64,000 nt of DNA from Siphonodentalium dalli (lineage: Eukaryota; Mollusca; Scaphopoda; Gadilida; Siphonodentaliidae): NCBI GenBank assembly GCA_032622095.1, contig CP136063.1:179409956-179473955 (forward strand), read 5' to 3'. The translations under genes and the position numbers were made by a program. Of the stretch, positions 1-13,000 are shown one piece after another. The notes below the pieces were generated by a model. It ran no database searches. It was not told where the DNA came from and saw nothing but the letters and a program-made list of their open reading frames with translations. Position 1 is the first letter of the stretch. Every line of letters begins with the position of its first letter.

Positions 1-675
1 ATTGAATATGTTTCTCAAATTATTGTTTTACGAGGAACATTGAGTGTTATTAATGCTATGAATTGGCCCTCCTCGGCATATTAGACTTGCCGGCTGGTGA
101 TGTGGGGTTGATAGCCAATCAAAAATAGAACACCATGTGATATAAAATTGGTAAATATAACCACAACGGACAGTACCACTGTAGTTTCCTCCTGTGTTCA
201 CAAACGGTGGCAAAATTTTATTGAAATATTTCCACAGAGGGGAGTTGGGAGGGTTACTAAACTTTAATAACACTCCATGTTCATCGTGAAACTATAATAT
301 GAGAAACAAATTTCTCATTTTTACTTCAAACGACTGTGTTATTAACATTAGGATTAATATAGATTCCAACATTCAAATAAGGTGGGACCAAATACCTCAT
401 CAATAAAACTTTAGGTGTTGACCAAAATTTTCTCAAGAACTAATGTCCTCCTTTAACAGGCATGATTAACTCAAACCTCTTCCCCATACTAGTATTCTGG
501 GCCTAATAACGTGTAATGTAGTGATCTGTTTGTGTTTTTCAGTTGAATAAACTTCTTTGTAATCACTTCTTGAGAGCCTGAAAAGTTCCTTACCTTAAAA
601 AACAGCATTTTGCGCAGAATTTGTCATTTCTGGCACCAGCGCATACTAAGTTTTGATTATCTATTTTCGTTCTAG
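1..675. other. Intron or upstream sequence before the first recognised exon
   Basis: No coding exon of the lipid-transfer gene was recognised here. The stretch ends in a pyrimidine-rich tract and an AG at 674-675 that serves as acceptor for the first exon. An 81-codon minus-strand open frame (28-273) has no recognisable domain and is treated as chance. Earlier exons, including the vitellogenin-type lipid-transport domain and signal peptide, must lie to the left of the window. Confidence 0.6.
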
Positions 676-1019
676 TTTGGATCAAAGATGGATCAGATCA
701 AGGGAGCTATTTATCTGAGGGTTTTCGGAAACGAGCTGCGATATGCTGACTTCGAGGGTGTCACTAACTTCCTTGAGAAGAATGGATACAACTTCCTTGA
801 CCTCTTGATGGATTTGGAAAAGGAACGAAACTACCATTACAGTCAGAGCAGCATGTTCCTCGACAGCAGCTTCATCGTCCCGACGATTGCAGGGTTCCCA
901 CTCAACCTGACCGTCAATGGAACAGCAACTGTTGAACTAGACGCATCTGGGAAGGTTGATATGAAGAGGCTATTGTCAAGTTCAAGAACTATTGACATTG
1001 ATGGACATATCAGACCAAG
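676..1019 (+). CDS. Exon 1 of window: LLTP open beta-sheet region
   Basis: Acceptor tctag at 671-675 and donor GTGAGC at 1020. The exon starts in phase 0 and ends in phase 2. It encodes about 115 residues, including IKGAIYLRVFGNELRY and FIVPTIAGFPLNLTVNGTA. This pattern, a threonine/proline turn followed by an aliphatic strand and NGTA, is typical of the beta-sheet domain after the helical lipid-transport domain in apolipophorins and vitellogenins. The Met codon at 688 is internal, since four codons precede it in the exon. Confidence 0.9.
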
Positions 1020-4000
1020 GTGAGCAAGGATGTGGCTCAAGCTTTGTCAGTGATAGTGCCAAAACATTCAGCTTGATGAACTCATACTGAATCCATGTAT
1101 GCGTAGCAATTGGAAATAATTGTATTGCCAAACCTTGAAATAGTGTGTCTGTCATTTGCAGAATGAGGTCCCCAGAGGGTGAATTTAGTGATGCTATCTC
1201 GCATAGCGAGCAAGCATCACCAAATTCAACCTCTGGGGACCTCATTCTGCTTAGGCGTCATCTTCTGGGAAGTATCTATAGTCACAAATTAACATTCTTT
1301 TTAGTTACATTTTCCCTTCTTTTCAGTTTCTATATCCCTTCATTTGCAGAAGATAAACTGCATAATCAAGTTGTCTAATGGCTAAACATCACCAACTTCA
1401 ACTGGGGAACTTCAATCTTATCCTTAAATAGTAGTTGAGGCCAAAGCGGAATGAGGTTCACAGAGGGTGAATTTGGAGATGCTAGCCCGCTATGTGGGAT
1501 TTCATCACTAAATTCATCCCCTGGGGACCTAATTATGCAAATGATTGGCACACTATTTCAATGCTTGTTTATTGCACTTTGAATTTTTATATTAAGTTTC
1601 AGGAATACTTTGTTCTTGATTCAAGATGCGTCCCCAGGACACAATTTTAGTTTTTGAACTGGTAGCCTTGTAGCTATGAAATTTCAATTCTAAAGGAGAA
1701 AACTATTGAATGTTGGGTTTGAAAATTCCTTATCTTACCTCAAATATCAGCAATAGAGTTTTCCAGATAATATACACCTATTTTTAAAGTTACCCATAAT
1801 TTGCATCCACTGCTATTGGCTGTCAGGATATTAAAACAACTTAATGATTAAATTTTCAGTGGAGCTGTTGAGATATCTGGTTTAATGGCAATTGATGCTT
1901 TCACCACCAAGCACGGAGTGAAGGTTGTATCTACAATGCACAGCCGAACTCTTCTGAAGGGACATGTCAAGTTATCCAATGGACAAGTCCTCAGTGCAGA
2001 GTGGGACATGCCTGATGAGAAAATGGAAGTCTTTGGATTCAAGTAAGTATTGTCTGTATTCTGTACTCTGGAGTAACTCGTGATATATAAATATTTTATT
2101 TCATTACTGAATTACACTTGATAACTTTTAAATGGCTCTGCACATATGTGCGCAGTGAAAAGACGTTTGAGATACATGATGCACATGATGTTTGACTCAA
2201 CCATGCAACTGGCTCTTTTAATTAAAAGCATCTTCAAACATTTTAAGAGGAGAATATAAAGCCGTTCTCATATATACATTTATAACTGGATAGGAGAATC
2301 CATTTAATAATATGTTGGTTAAAGGGGTACTGTACAATAAATCCAGCCATTTATGGGACCATCTCCTTTTATACTCAACAGAATATATGCAACAAATGAA
2401 TTCGAGCCATGGATTAGTGCAAAATACTCTTGTGTGCTCTAAGAACGATTCAAGTCATAAATTCATTTTCATTATAATTGCAATGTTTATGCATCATTCA
2501 TATTTTGCACTCACCCATGGCTCAAACTCAATTATTTGTTGCATATATTCTGTTGAGTATAAAAGGAGATGGTCCCATAAATGGTCAAATTTAGAGTAGA
2601 GTCCCTCTTTAAATTGCAAATTTTCATCTATTTACAGGAACTCATTCTTTGTTGTCCACAAGGATCTTGAGAAGGAGCAGAAAATGATAACTGAGAATTC
2701 CCGATCTAAGTCTGTCTGTACAGGAAATAAACTGGCCACCATCACTGGCCTTGAGCTTTGCGGATACTACCAATATCCGAATGCATCACAAAAAACACAG
2801 TCACCATATTTCCCATTTACTGGTCCAGTTAACTTCGGAGTGACACTACACAAGCGAGATGACCACAAGAGCTACAGGCTGACTGCTCAAGTCATGAAGG
2901 TGAGGCTAATTAAATGATCTGCAAGACTATATGTTATTTCATCCACCAATATTATGCTTGTGGTCAAAACAAAAATGATGGAAATATCAAATATTCATTG
3001 CTTATTTTTTCTGCAATACTGTTTTTCAAAGAGTCAAGTTTTCTCTATGGCAAGGTCATTAGTCTTTTGATAACTGGATATTCACTGATGGATCGTTTGT
3101 TGATTTCCATTCATTCCTTTCTGTTAATAGCCTCTTTTTGAAATGGGTTATATGATTTTCACGATATCTCTATTATAGTTTGTCGCAGCACCATTATCAT
3201 CAGTCGAATGGCTCACCACAGGATGTCATGAAGTAATTTTTCAATTAAGAGGTTAATGATAAATTGTAAATTTACTTCATATATGAAATCTTTATTATTA
3301 CAGGACAAACAGGACTATATTGCCAAGATTAACTTTGATACACCTGGTGCCACAAAAGTTGATCGATCTGTCGGAATTGATGCTCTTTACAAATCGAAAG
3401 ACAAGGTTGTTGAAATGTCAATGCATTCACCATGGAAAAAGTTCAAGTTCACAGGTAATCAACATATTTCTTAACAACTCTTCACACTTATAATTTTTTT
3501 CAATATTTCCAGTCTTCACCTGCATTTATGTGATTGGCCAAGAACAACATTATCTTTCATTTCCTATAATATTGTCATGTTGTTGGGTTGTATGGTACAA
3601 GTCAATACAGCAAGACAAAAGCAGCTATTGTTAGACTAATGTTTCAGGTGTTATTCTAACAACTACTTTTTGAATGAATCTCCAATCTCCAACCTCGTGT
3701 TCTTTTCCATGCCCAAAAATGCCAAGAAGGGTGACAAATCAAATCGGCAACAAGATTCGCAAATAAAACATCGAACCTTTGCAGTGCCCAAGGCTGTCTT
3801 TATAAAAGAATTTATTAAAATTGAGTAATTATTACAACCAGCTTTTTTTATTATGTCATAGGATCTTCCCAAACATCACCATCACAGAAAATAAGCGGAA
3901 AAGTTGTCATTGACAATTTGAAGGAGTATGAAGTAAATGCCGAGATGAACCGTGAGAAGGAGAAGGCATTCATTAGATACACATCATCACTGGAAGTCAA

Positions 4001-7000
4001 ACTACACGGACGTGATCCAATCAGAATGACTGAGGTGCTCATAAAGAAAGCAAAGAAACTGGAATCCGAATTCATCGTAACCGGACTTAAAAATCAACCA
4101 ATCTCAGTAAATGGTGTGTATATATAGATTACTAGCAGGGTGACCCAACTTCGTCCGGGCTGTTTCCCCCTCTGCTTTCATCTGGGCTTGGGACTGGCAG
4201 GCATGGGTTGTCTGGCAGCATTAGATTTTTTTGTTGGTATTTTATAATTTTTATACCTGTCGAAAGGCGCGATTTGACCTTGAATTGACCATTTTGAAGG
4301 TCAAGGTCAGGTCGGGGTCACGATTTGACCCGTCCAAAACACTCCCTGGACAATAGTACACCTAGGTATCAAATTTCGTCGAAATCCGTCTGGCAGTTCT
4401 CCCGGCCATTGCTAACAAACAGACAGAAGTCCCAAAATATATAGTAGATAGACTAGAACATATAGATCAAAGCCCTTTAATGTGTACACTTGAATTTTCA
4501 TAAACAAATATAATATATCAGCAGCATTAAATTGTAATTTTGGGATTAATTATGAATGAAATTTCACTTATGTCAAATATGAACATCAAAGAGTTTACAG
4601 TGTCTTATGATGATTAAATTTATTGTGTTTTGTATTAGATCAAGATAACACCTGAATGGATTCTACCATTTAGTTATGAAAGTTATGAAATAATACTTCG
4701 TAATTGTCTATTTTTTAACTGCGGGATGTTCAGGTAATATAATCACTTACATTGATGTATCACTCTTCAGGCAAAATCTCCAACTCTGACAATGATAAGA
4801 GTGTTTTGTTGAGCGTATCTTATGATGGCAGCGAGAAGTACTATGTTGAGGTTGGCCTCGGTCAGAGTAACAGCCACAAGAGGAAGGCATACTCTGTACA
4901 GCCAGTTTTGATCATCAGAGTACCAAGTACAAAGAACGGGAAGCAGAGGACACTGATTGCTGTTGACGGAACCATGAAATATGTTAGTGGAAGCTCACTC
5001 AATTTCAAGCTCAGTCTGGACAAAATTCTCAGCAGAATAGTGAAACTTGAAGGTGATTATAAATAACATTTTGGTTTTTTCTCCCCATATCTTATGTTAT
5101 CAAATGAATTGACTCACAATCTTGAACAATGTGGTCAACTCTAAGTCTGGGAGTGGGGCAATAATAACGTGTTCAAAACTTGTGCCCTGATCCTTAACCA
5201 TAGAAATGAAATGATAATGGATATTTTGATTAATCCAGACACCTCATCTGAGTTACATATGATAATTTAATGTAAATATTTCTATATAACATAAAATCAT
5301 TAAAATAATAATACTAATTTCAAAGAAAATCTCTCAGCTCCATGAAATGTAGAGGTAGTGGAACTATTGAAGGGCACAACCTTCAGAAGGCAACTTATTC
5401 TAATGTAAATTATGCATATGTATAGTCTTCAGTCAAGGGCAAAGAGGTGGAGCCTCTTCATGACCCTTCTCTGTCGAAGTGTGCCTATATCTGTAATTTG
5501 TATTATACATTATCATGTTTGTTATATATTACTAAATAAAATTGAATTGAATTGAATTAAGAATTTGTTGATATGAAAACAAATTTATTATGGAAACTGA
5601 TCAAGTACTGAAATAAGTCTCATGTTTTTGTCATCTCTATTGATTGCTGTCACATGTCTATATTCATGTTTAAACGAAAATATCTCAATTAATCATATCT
5701 ACCTCAGGTAAAGTCAAGAGGAGTGGTAATGACAAAAAGAAGAGGTACACCTATCAGGGGCGTGTTAATGTTGTCCTGCCAACAGCCAAGATGCTTTCCT
5801 ATGGCAAAGTGGATGCAAGAACACCAAGTCCTAACACGAAGAGCGTTATATACAAGGTCACCACTGATTACAATGCAAAGGGAATGAAGAGAAACAGAAT
5901 CACACTCAACGGAAAATTTCTGCAGAAGGGACTTAAAACTACAGCCAGAAGGTGAGAGTCAAATGATTCTAAGTTAGTTTTTGCAATTAATGTTTGTACC
6001 GTACTGACCCGGGTTTAGGCCCAGGGGGCCTTTGTTTTATTTGAGCTCAAAAACCCAAGTGGGCTTAAACTCGGATATCGCCCTTTGCAAACCAAAAATC
6101 CAAAGAAATCGGGACAGTAAAACTGGATACTGGATTAATTTGTGTGATCTAAACTTGATGCCAATTTGATGCTATAAAAGCTGCGTACCAGCATTGTTGA
6201 ATCCTGAATACCGATTAAAATGGGCATATTAATCTCGAGTGGCAGTTAATATCTTCGCTGCTAAATGACGTTATGACGTTGTGTGCTGTCTGTTGGTGTT
6301 ATTGCCATTTTCCAGTGGAAAAATATAACGGGAGTATCCCAAAAACCATAAAACGGACTCAGTTGAAAGACTATTATTGTTCACAATCATGGAACATCAT
6401 ACACTGTTTGAAACTTTGAGATACAGTTATTCCGATGCACAAATCTCTGTGTTCCAGTTATGAATAATGGCCTACTGTTAGTGTGCACTTTTACGTCTGT
6501 AATAGTAAGGACGTCATAGCAGCGAAGAGGTTAACAGAGGGGTTTGAATACTTCAAAACCACCAGAATCCCACTCACCAGAAAAGGGTGGGGGTGGTACT
6601 CTCATTGATTATTGATCAAGATTATTCTGGCAGGGCGTATGTCTTGATTACTGTGTTGATAACCCTTTGGTAACTGAGTACTTGCTGATGGAAAGTTACT
6701 TGATTACCATTGGTTCATTAGCAAAGATGTTATAAGCTGTTGGACTTATTAGCTGAACATTCTTAGGAATGAAGTAAATGGTGTTTCTCTGCCTGCCATC
6801 TGCATTATTCATTTGGTGGGATGTTTAGGTAATAAAATCAGGCAGGTGAAAAGATAAAACAAGTGCAGACAAGATTCATATTCATTTGTGGTAAATGTTC
6901 AGATAATAACTTCAACAATCGACCTATGGTCGTTTTTGAACTTATTATCTGAACATTTCCTATGGGAAATACTCGTCAATGAGTATTTAGTATAGAAAGA

Positions 7001-10000
7001 CGTAAGTAGGTATAATATCCACCATACCAGCTAGCTATTACTGTTATTACAATATCTGGATGCTGGTGAATATGTGGTTGTTATCACAATAAGTGGATGG
7101 ACTTGGATATTTGCTAGCAGAACTTATTTTTATTGATACATTAGATGCCAGGTTATTGTAATATTATTTTGCAGTCATGAACACTACTTATTGGTAATCT
7201 TTCTCTTCCAGTCATTTTGACAGCTCCAGGTTTCCAGAATACAATGCCGATATGATGTCTGAGTATACACACAACAAGCGCTACACGGAAGCTTCATCGA
7301 CTGTCAAATATGGCAAACCATACAAATCAATAAACCTGTCAATGAAATCCAAGCACGTTGTCACCAAGGATAAACCTGTCGATCTAAGCCTGGACACACA
7401 GTTCAAGCATGAATCAATGGTGAGTAGAATTCATCATAAAGTTATGTTTACACCTCATTAATGCTCAGTGGGTCATTGCTCCATGGGTTGTTTTGCGGGA
7501 TCTTCAAAACATTTATCAGTTTATAACCCTGGATCTCCTGTGGACCTCCAAAATTTAAAGCAAGTTATCCAGGTCCAGGGATCTTTAGCTCTCACCAGAA
7601 ATTAATTTTACATTTGGTGAACTGACATTTTGGTCTTTTTTGTTATATTCTAACAACTTAATGGTCATGTTTGGACAAAGTAGGTGATGATTTAACAAGT
7701 AACTCAGAATAAGGTTTCTATGACAGTACAAATAACTGTACTAGTCTCTTGAAATTGCATGTCAAGGATTTTGATATCCTGGATAAGCTAAACCACATTT
7801 CAGAATTCCTTGGTAACCTAATCTTCAGCTCCATAGGACAAGGACCATTCAGTAAAATGATTGGAATGTTACATTCATTTTGAGGTCCACTTTTTCTCTC
7901 AGCTCTATTTAATGTCAAACTATCAGGGGCTGGTTTTCTTGCTCACTTATGTTCAAGCCTTGAAATAGTGTGCCTGTCATTTGCAGAATGAGGTTCCCAG
8001 AGGGTGAATTTAGTGACGCTACCTTGCACAGCGGGCTAGCATCACTAAATTCACCCTTTGGGAACCTCATTCTGCTTAGGCCTCAGCAGAATGAGGTTCC
8101 CAGAGGGTGAATTTAGTGATGCTAGCCCGCTATGCAGGGTAGCGTCACTAAATTCACCCTCTGGGGACCTCATTCTGCAAATGACAGGCACACTATTTCA
8201 ACGCTTGCTTATGTTAACCTTTCCAAAAGGTTAGCCACAGAACCTTGACTGACCATGCAGGACTGTTGAGAAAAAATAACAAATAAAAAAAGAAAGACAA
8301 AAAGTGGTCACTAAAGTGGTTAAGAAATGTTTCGCAATGTAATGTAGATGGGTAAATACTGATAAGTTGTGAAAACTTGTGACCCTGTCCCTTTGTAATG
8401 TATATGCTACAATACAGTATATTTAAACCAGCTGTCTAAAACACTTTATAATTTTGCCTAATTTTTTTTCTAATTTTTTTAAGGGTCTGGATTGGCAATT
8501 GCAAGGAAAACACAAATATGACAGAGACACCATGGAAACAGACTCTAATGCAGCTCTCCACTATGCTAAAGGCAAGACACTCACTGGCACCATTGGTTAC
8601 ATCAACAATGAAAAGAGAAACCAGAAAGTTGCCTCCCTTACGATGGATTACCCTGGTGGGAAAATCGACATCAACAACAAATACACCAACAAAGATAACA
8701 CACACACAAACAAATTGGATGTAATGCTGCCAAAGATTGGTCAATCAAAGCTTGAAGGTAGCTTCTCTATGCCGAAATCTGGAGTCTATGATTTCAACAG
8801 TGACCTCGACTTGGCAACCTTGAAGAAGATCAGGCTCGATGCCAATGTTAAGCTGAATAGCAATGACTTCTCCTCAGCTAGTAATCTGAAGTATGGTAAG
8901 AAAGCTTACTCAATTACTGGAAAGATGCAGAGAGACAACAACTCTCTTGTTACCGAAGGTCAGATAGAATACCCATCTCGTCTGATTAAGGGTTCAGTCA
9001 ACGCCAACAAAAAGGGAGATAAATACATCGGAAATGCTGCACTCCTTTGGGATGCTAAGAATGACAAGAGTAAACAGATCAGCTTCGGCAGCAGTACAGT
9101 TTACAAACCAGACGAAAAGGCCAATACTGCCCTCACATTGAGCTATCCATCAAGAACAATCAAGATGAACATGAAGACAGAGGGCAGAGCTAAGAAGCAG
9201 TTATATGCTGATTTGGAATGGAGTCCAAATGATAAGGCTGTCCTTGATGCAAGCTACACCCACAAGAATTCTCCATCTATTACTGTCATGGCCGGATCTG
9301 TTGACTTCACCAGTCCCTTCACCAATAAACTGAATGGCGAGTTCTCCATTAATTCTGACAGACGAGAATTTTCATCAAATGCCAAAGCATCATGGGCAGA
9401 AGGTAAAGAAGTTTCAACAAAAATTCTTGCAAAACTTCCACTGTCTATAGATAGAGCCATTGCTATTTGGACGATCAACACTCCATTTGAAGACTTCGAG
9501 AAGATGTCTGCTGATCTCAAACATCGAGCTGAGAAGAATGTGGACTCAACTCTGAAGGTTGAGGTTGGTAAGAAGCAAGTTGAGGTGATTGTATCTGGAC
9601 AGAAGGGTAACATGGTTCGTGACGTCAGCGGTCAGATCGAAGTCCACTCTAACATCAACCCTCTCAAAGCTCTCATCTTCAAGGCCCAGCACAAGGATGA
9701 TGGCAGAACTTTCAAGAACAACATGGCATTCCGACTTAACTCTAATAAGTATGCATATGACCTTGACATGAAACATAACAACGATGGCTGGAATGTTGAG
9801 AATAAGGGTCAGGTTGAAACTAATCTTCTTGGAAAAGCTTACAGGACAGAATGGAGTCACAAGAACACAGATTCAATGTTGTCCACATCACTGTCTCATG
9901 GACGTAAGAAGAATGCATGGATAAATCTGGATGTGACTGGTCATTTGACTGGCGATGAGAAGAAACAGTTACAGGGACAAGTCTCTTTGAAAACTCCATG

Positions 10001-13000
10001 GAAGATGTTGAGCAACGTTGATGCATCACTGAAACATGAACAAAGCGAAGGTGACATGAAGAACACACTGACAATGAGAAAAGACAGACGAAAGATCTTC
10101 TTCCTCGACACATCATGTAGCCACAACCAAAAGGGTGTTAACATCGGGGCTGACCTCTACACAACCTTGACCAATGAAAAGACAGCTATGAAGCTGGATG
10201 CTAACTGCAGACATCACAAATATCCAGTTACTGGCCATATGGAATTCCAGTGGGCACCAAGAAAGACCATCAGTATGGATGGATCATTTGACAGACAGTC
10301 TGATAACCAAATGAATGGAAAAGTTGAATTCAAGTCACCTTTTGAAGACTTAGAAAACATCGTTTTCAACTTTGAGAACAAGAAAGCTAACTCTGGTTGG
10401 CAGACAGAGTCCAATTTGTCATATGCTCCAGAAGAGACGATCCACTTCGAATTAGGAGGCTCAATGACAGGTGTGAGAAGGGTTAACTTCCTGCTGACAA
10501 CACCGTTTGAGAAGATGACAAGAATGGAAGGGTCACTCCAACAGCAGGGAAAATGGGAAGACAACTCTTTGGCAGGATCGTTTAAACTATTGCCAGTCCT
10601 GGACACAGTTACTGCAAAGACAGCTATGAAGGTCAGAGATGGAGTTTCTGGTAACGTTCACATCACAACACCATTCAATCAGATGCCAGAGTTTGACTGG
10701 AACATGGACATGCAGAAAAGAGGTCTAACCTTGTCCATGCTGTTTGCACCTGGAAAGGTGATCAGTTTCAGTGGAAAAGCAAATGTTGAAGATCCAAAAG
10801 ATATAACAATAACTGCTAAAATGTCATCACCATTCAAACACTTTGAGAAAAACAAATTTACCTTGACACACAAGGGAGATTTCAACAACTTCAAAACGGC
10901 AGTTTCTATGGATACGGATAACAAGGAATCATCCCTGAGAGCTGCAGTAAACACGAAGGACGGAGTCAGAATAACACTGTCCGCATCAAGTCCTCTGCAT
11001 GATGATGTTCTGGTGAAGATATCTGAACAACATTCAACATCAAACATGGACTCAAGTTTGATTATCAGCTACGGTGGAGCTACTCAGTTCTCTGGGCAAG
11101 CTAAAATGTCATCAGAGCCCAAATATTCTGCAGAGATGAACATCGAAAGTCAGATGGAGGCTGTCCGAAATGTCAATGCCAGAATGGGATATGAAAAGAT
11201 AAGTGAGAAAAATCATGTTGCGGATGTCGAAATCAACTACAATGGAAAGAAGGCAACAACCTCTCTGCAAGTCAACCTGGAGAAGAACTTCAACATTGCA
11301 TTCTCTTTGAATGCACCAGAGCATGACGTGAACATGATGCTAAATCTTGAGGGTGAATTGGAAGATTTCAACACCAAAGCATCTGCCGCTTACAATGGTC
11401 AGAAGATCCAAGGAGGTTTGACATTCAAGCTCTCACCAAGAATAACACTCAATGTTAACTTGGAAACACCATTTGAGATGGTCAGAAATGTTGACTCTTC
11501 AATCTCCTTAATTGTTAAAAAGAACAAGATACATGGACAAACTGATCTTAGCCTTAACGGTGAACAGTCCAAGGGAAGCATCAGCTTGGATATTGCTGAC
11601 GGAATTGATGGCAACATTTTACTAAGAACTCCATACAGATCTATCCGACGAATCAGCGTTGCTATGAAACATGAAGGTTCCTTTGATAAATTCAAGAGCG
11701 ATCTGTCAGCTACCTACAACAGGAAGACCATGAGTGGAACTGTATCATTTAAACTCAGCCCAGATATGACTCTCACTGTCGCTGCAGAAACTCCATTTAA
11801 TGAAGTTAGGAAGATGAACGGCATGGTTACCATGACAACAGGAGAAGATAATGGTGCAGGCAGGTTTGAATTCAATCTGAATGGAAGACAATCTGCTGGT
11901 GAGGCCAACTTCAATCTGAAGAATGGAACAGATGCTAAAATCAATATCAACACACCATACAATGTATTCCGAAACTTGGATTTGGTTGTCAACCATGAGG
12001 GAAGCCGCAAAACATTCAAGAGCTCCATCTCATGCGCTTTTAACGGGGAAAAGGCTGCTGCAGATGTAACATTCAACAATGAAGATAGGATGACTGGAAA
12101 GTTGAACATCATTACTCCTTTTGAGCATGTCCGTAGCTTCACAACATCATTCAGACAACAAGGAAAACTTGACAATTTCCAGACATACGTCTATTATAAA
12201 CTGAATCATAATGAAGCTAGTGCTGATCTTGACTTCACTCTTGATGATGGGTTGAATGCTAAACTGAATGTCGATTCACCATATGCCATCAAGAGAATCA
12301 ACTCTGAGCTGCAACTCAAAGGATCAAGACATGATATCAATAGCTTTGCTTTCGTCACTGTTGATGGTCAGGAAAGCCGAGTTGAAGTTAATGCAAAATT
12401 CTCACCAGGTATCAAGTGTACCATCCGTGTCAAATCACCAATTTCCGAGATGAGAGATGTTGTAATTAACTTCAGCCATGAAGGAAGATTGAGAGACTTC
12501 AACTGCCATGGTGACCTCTCAGTGAACTCTGATAAATGGGCTGTCGATGTTCATGCCGACACATCCGGTAAAGTCGAGACTGCACTTACTGTTACCACAC
12601 CAATAACAACTGGCAAGGTTTCATACAAGCTTTATGGAAATCCCAAAAACTTCCGATCCCAAATGGCAATGAGCTGCTTCAACTACAGAATCGATGCAAC
12701 AGCAGAAGCTAACATTGAGAACGGCATCAGTGTCCATCTTGATACAAGCTCTACATTTGAAGCCATGAGAAAGCTTAAGGTTGACTTCACTCACACTGGT
12801 CAATGGAACAATTTCAATAGCCAATTTGAGGCCAACATTGATCATCAGACGATCAGCGGATCATATGAATTTAATGGTGCAAATGGAATAACTGGCTCTC
12901 TGGTCCTCAACACTCCATTCATGGATGAAATAAAGGCACAGTTATCACACAACAAGAATGAAAATTCTCACAGAGCTTACGGTATCGTGCAATATGGACA

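Noticed and set aside
28-273. 81-codon minus-strand open frame
   Set aside because: No domain, no splice context and no similarity to anything I recognise. The region lies before the first exon of a plus-strand gene.
2312-2599. 95-codon frame in intron 2
   Set aside because: It lies on the foldback element 2319-2612 and encodes nothing recognisable.
8436-8744. 102-codon minus-strand frame at the start of exon 9
   Set aside because: Overlaps the plus-strand acceptor and T tract; hydrophobic run with no recognised motif.
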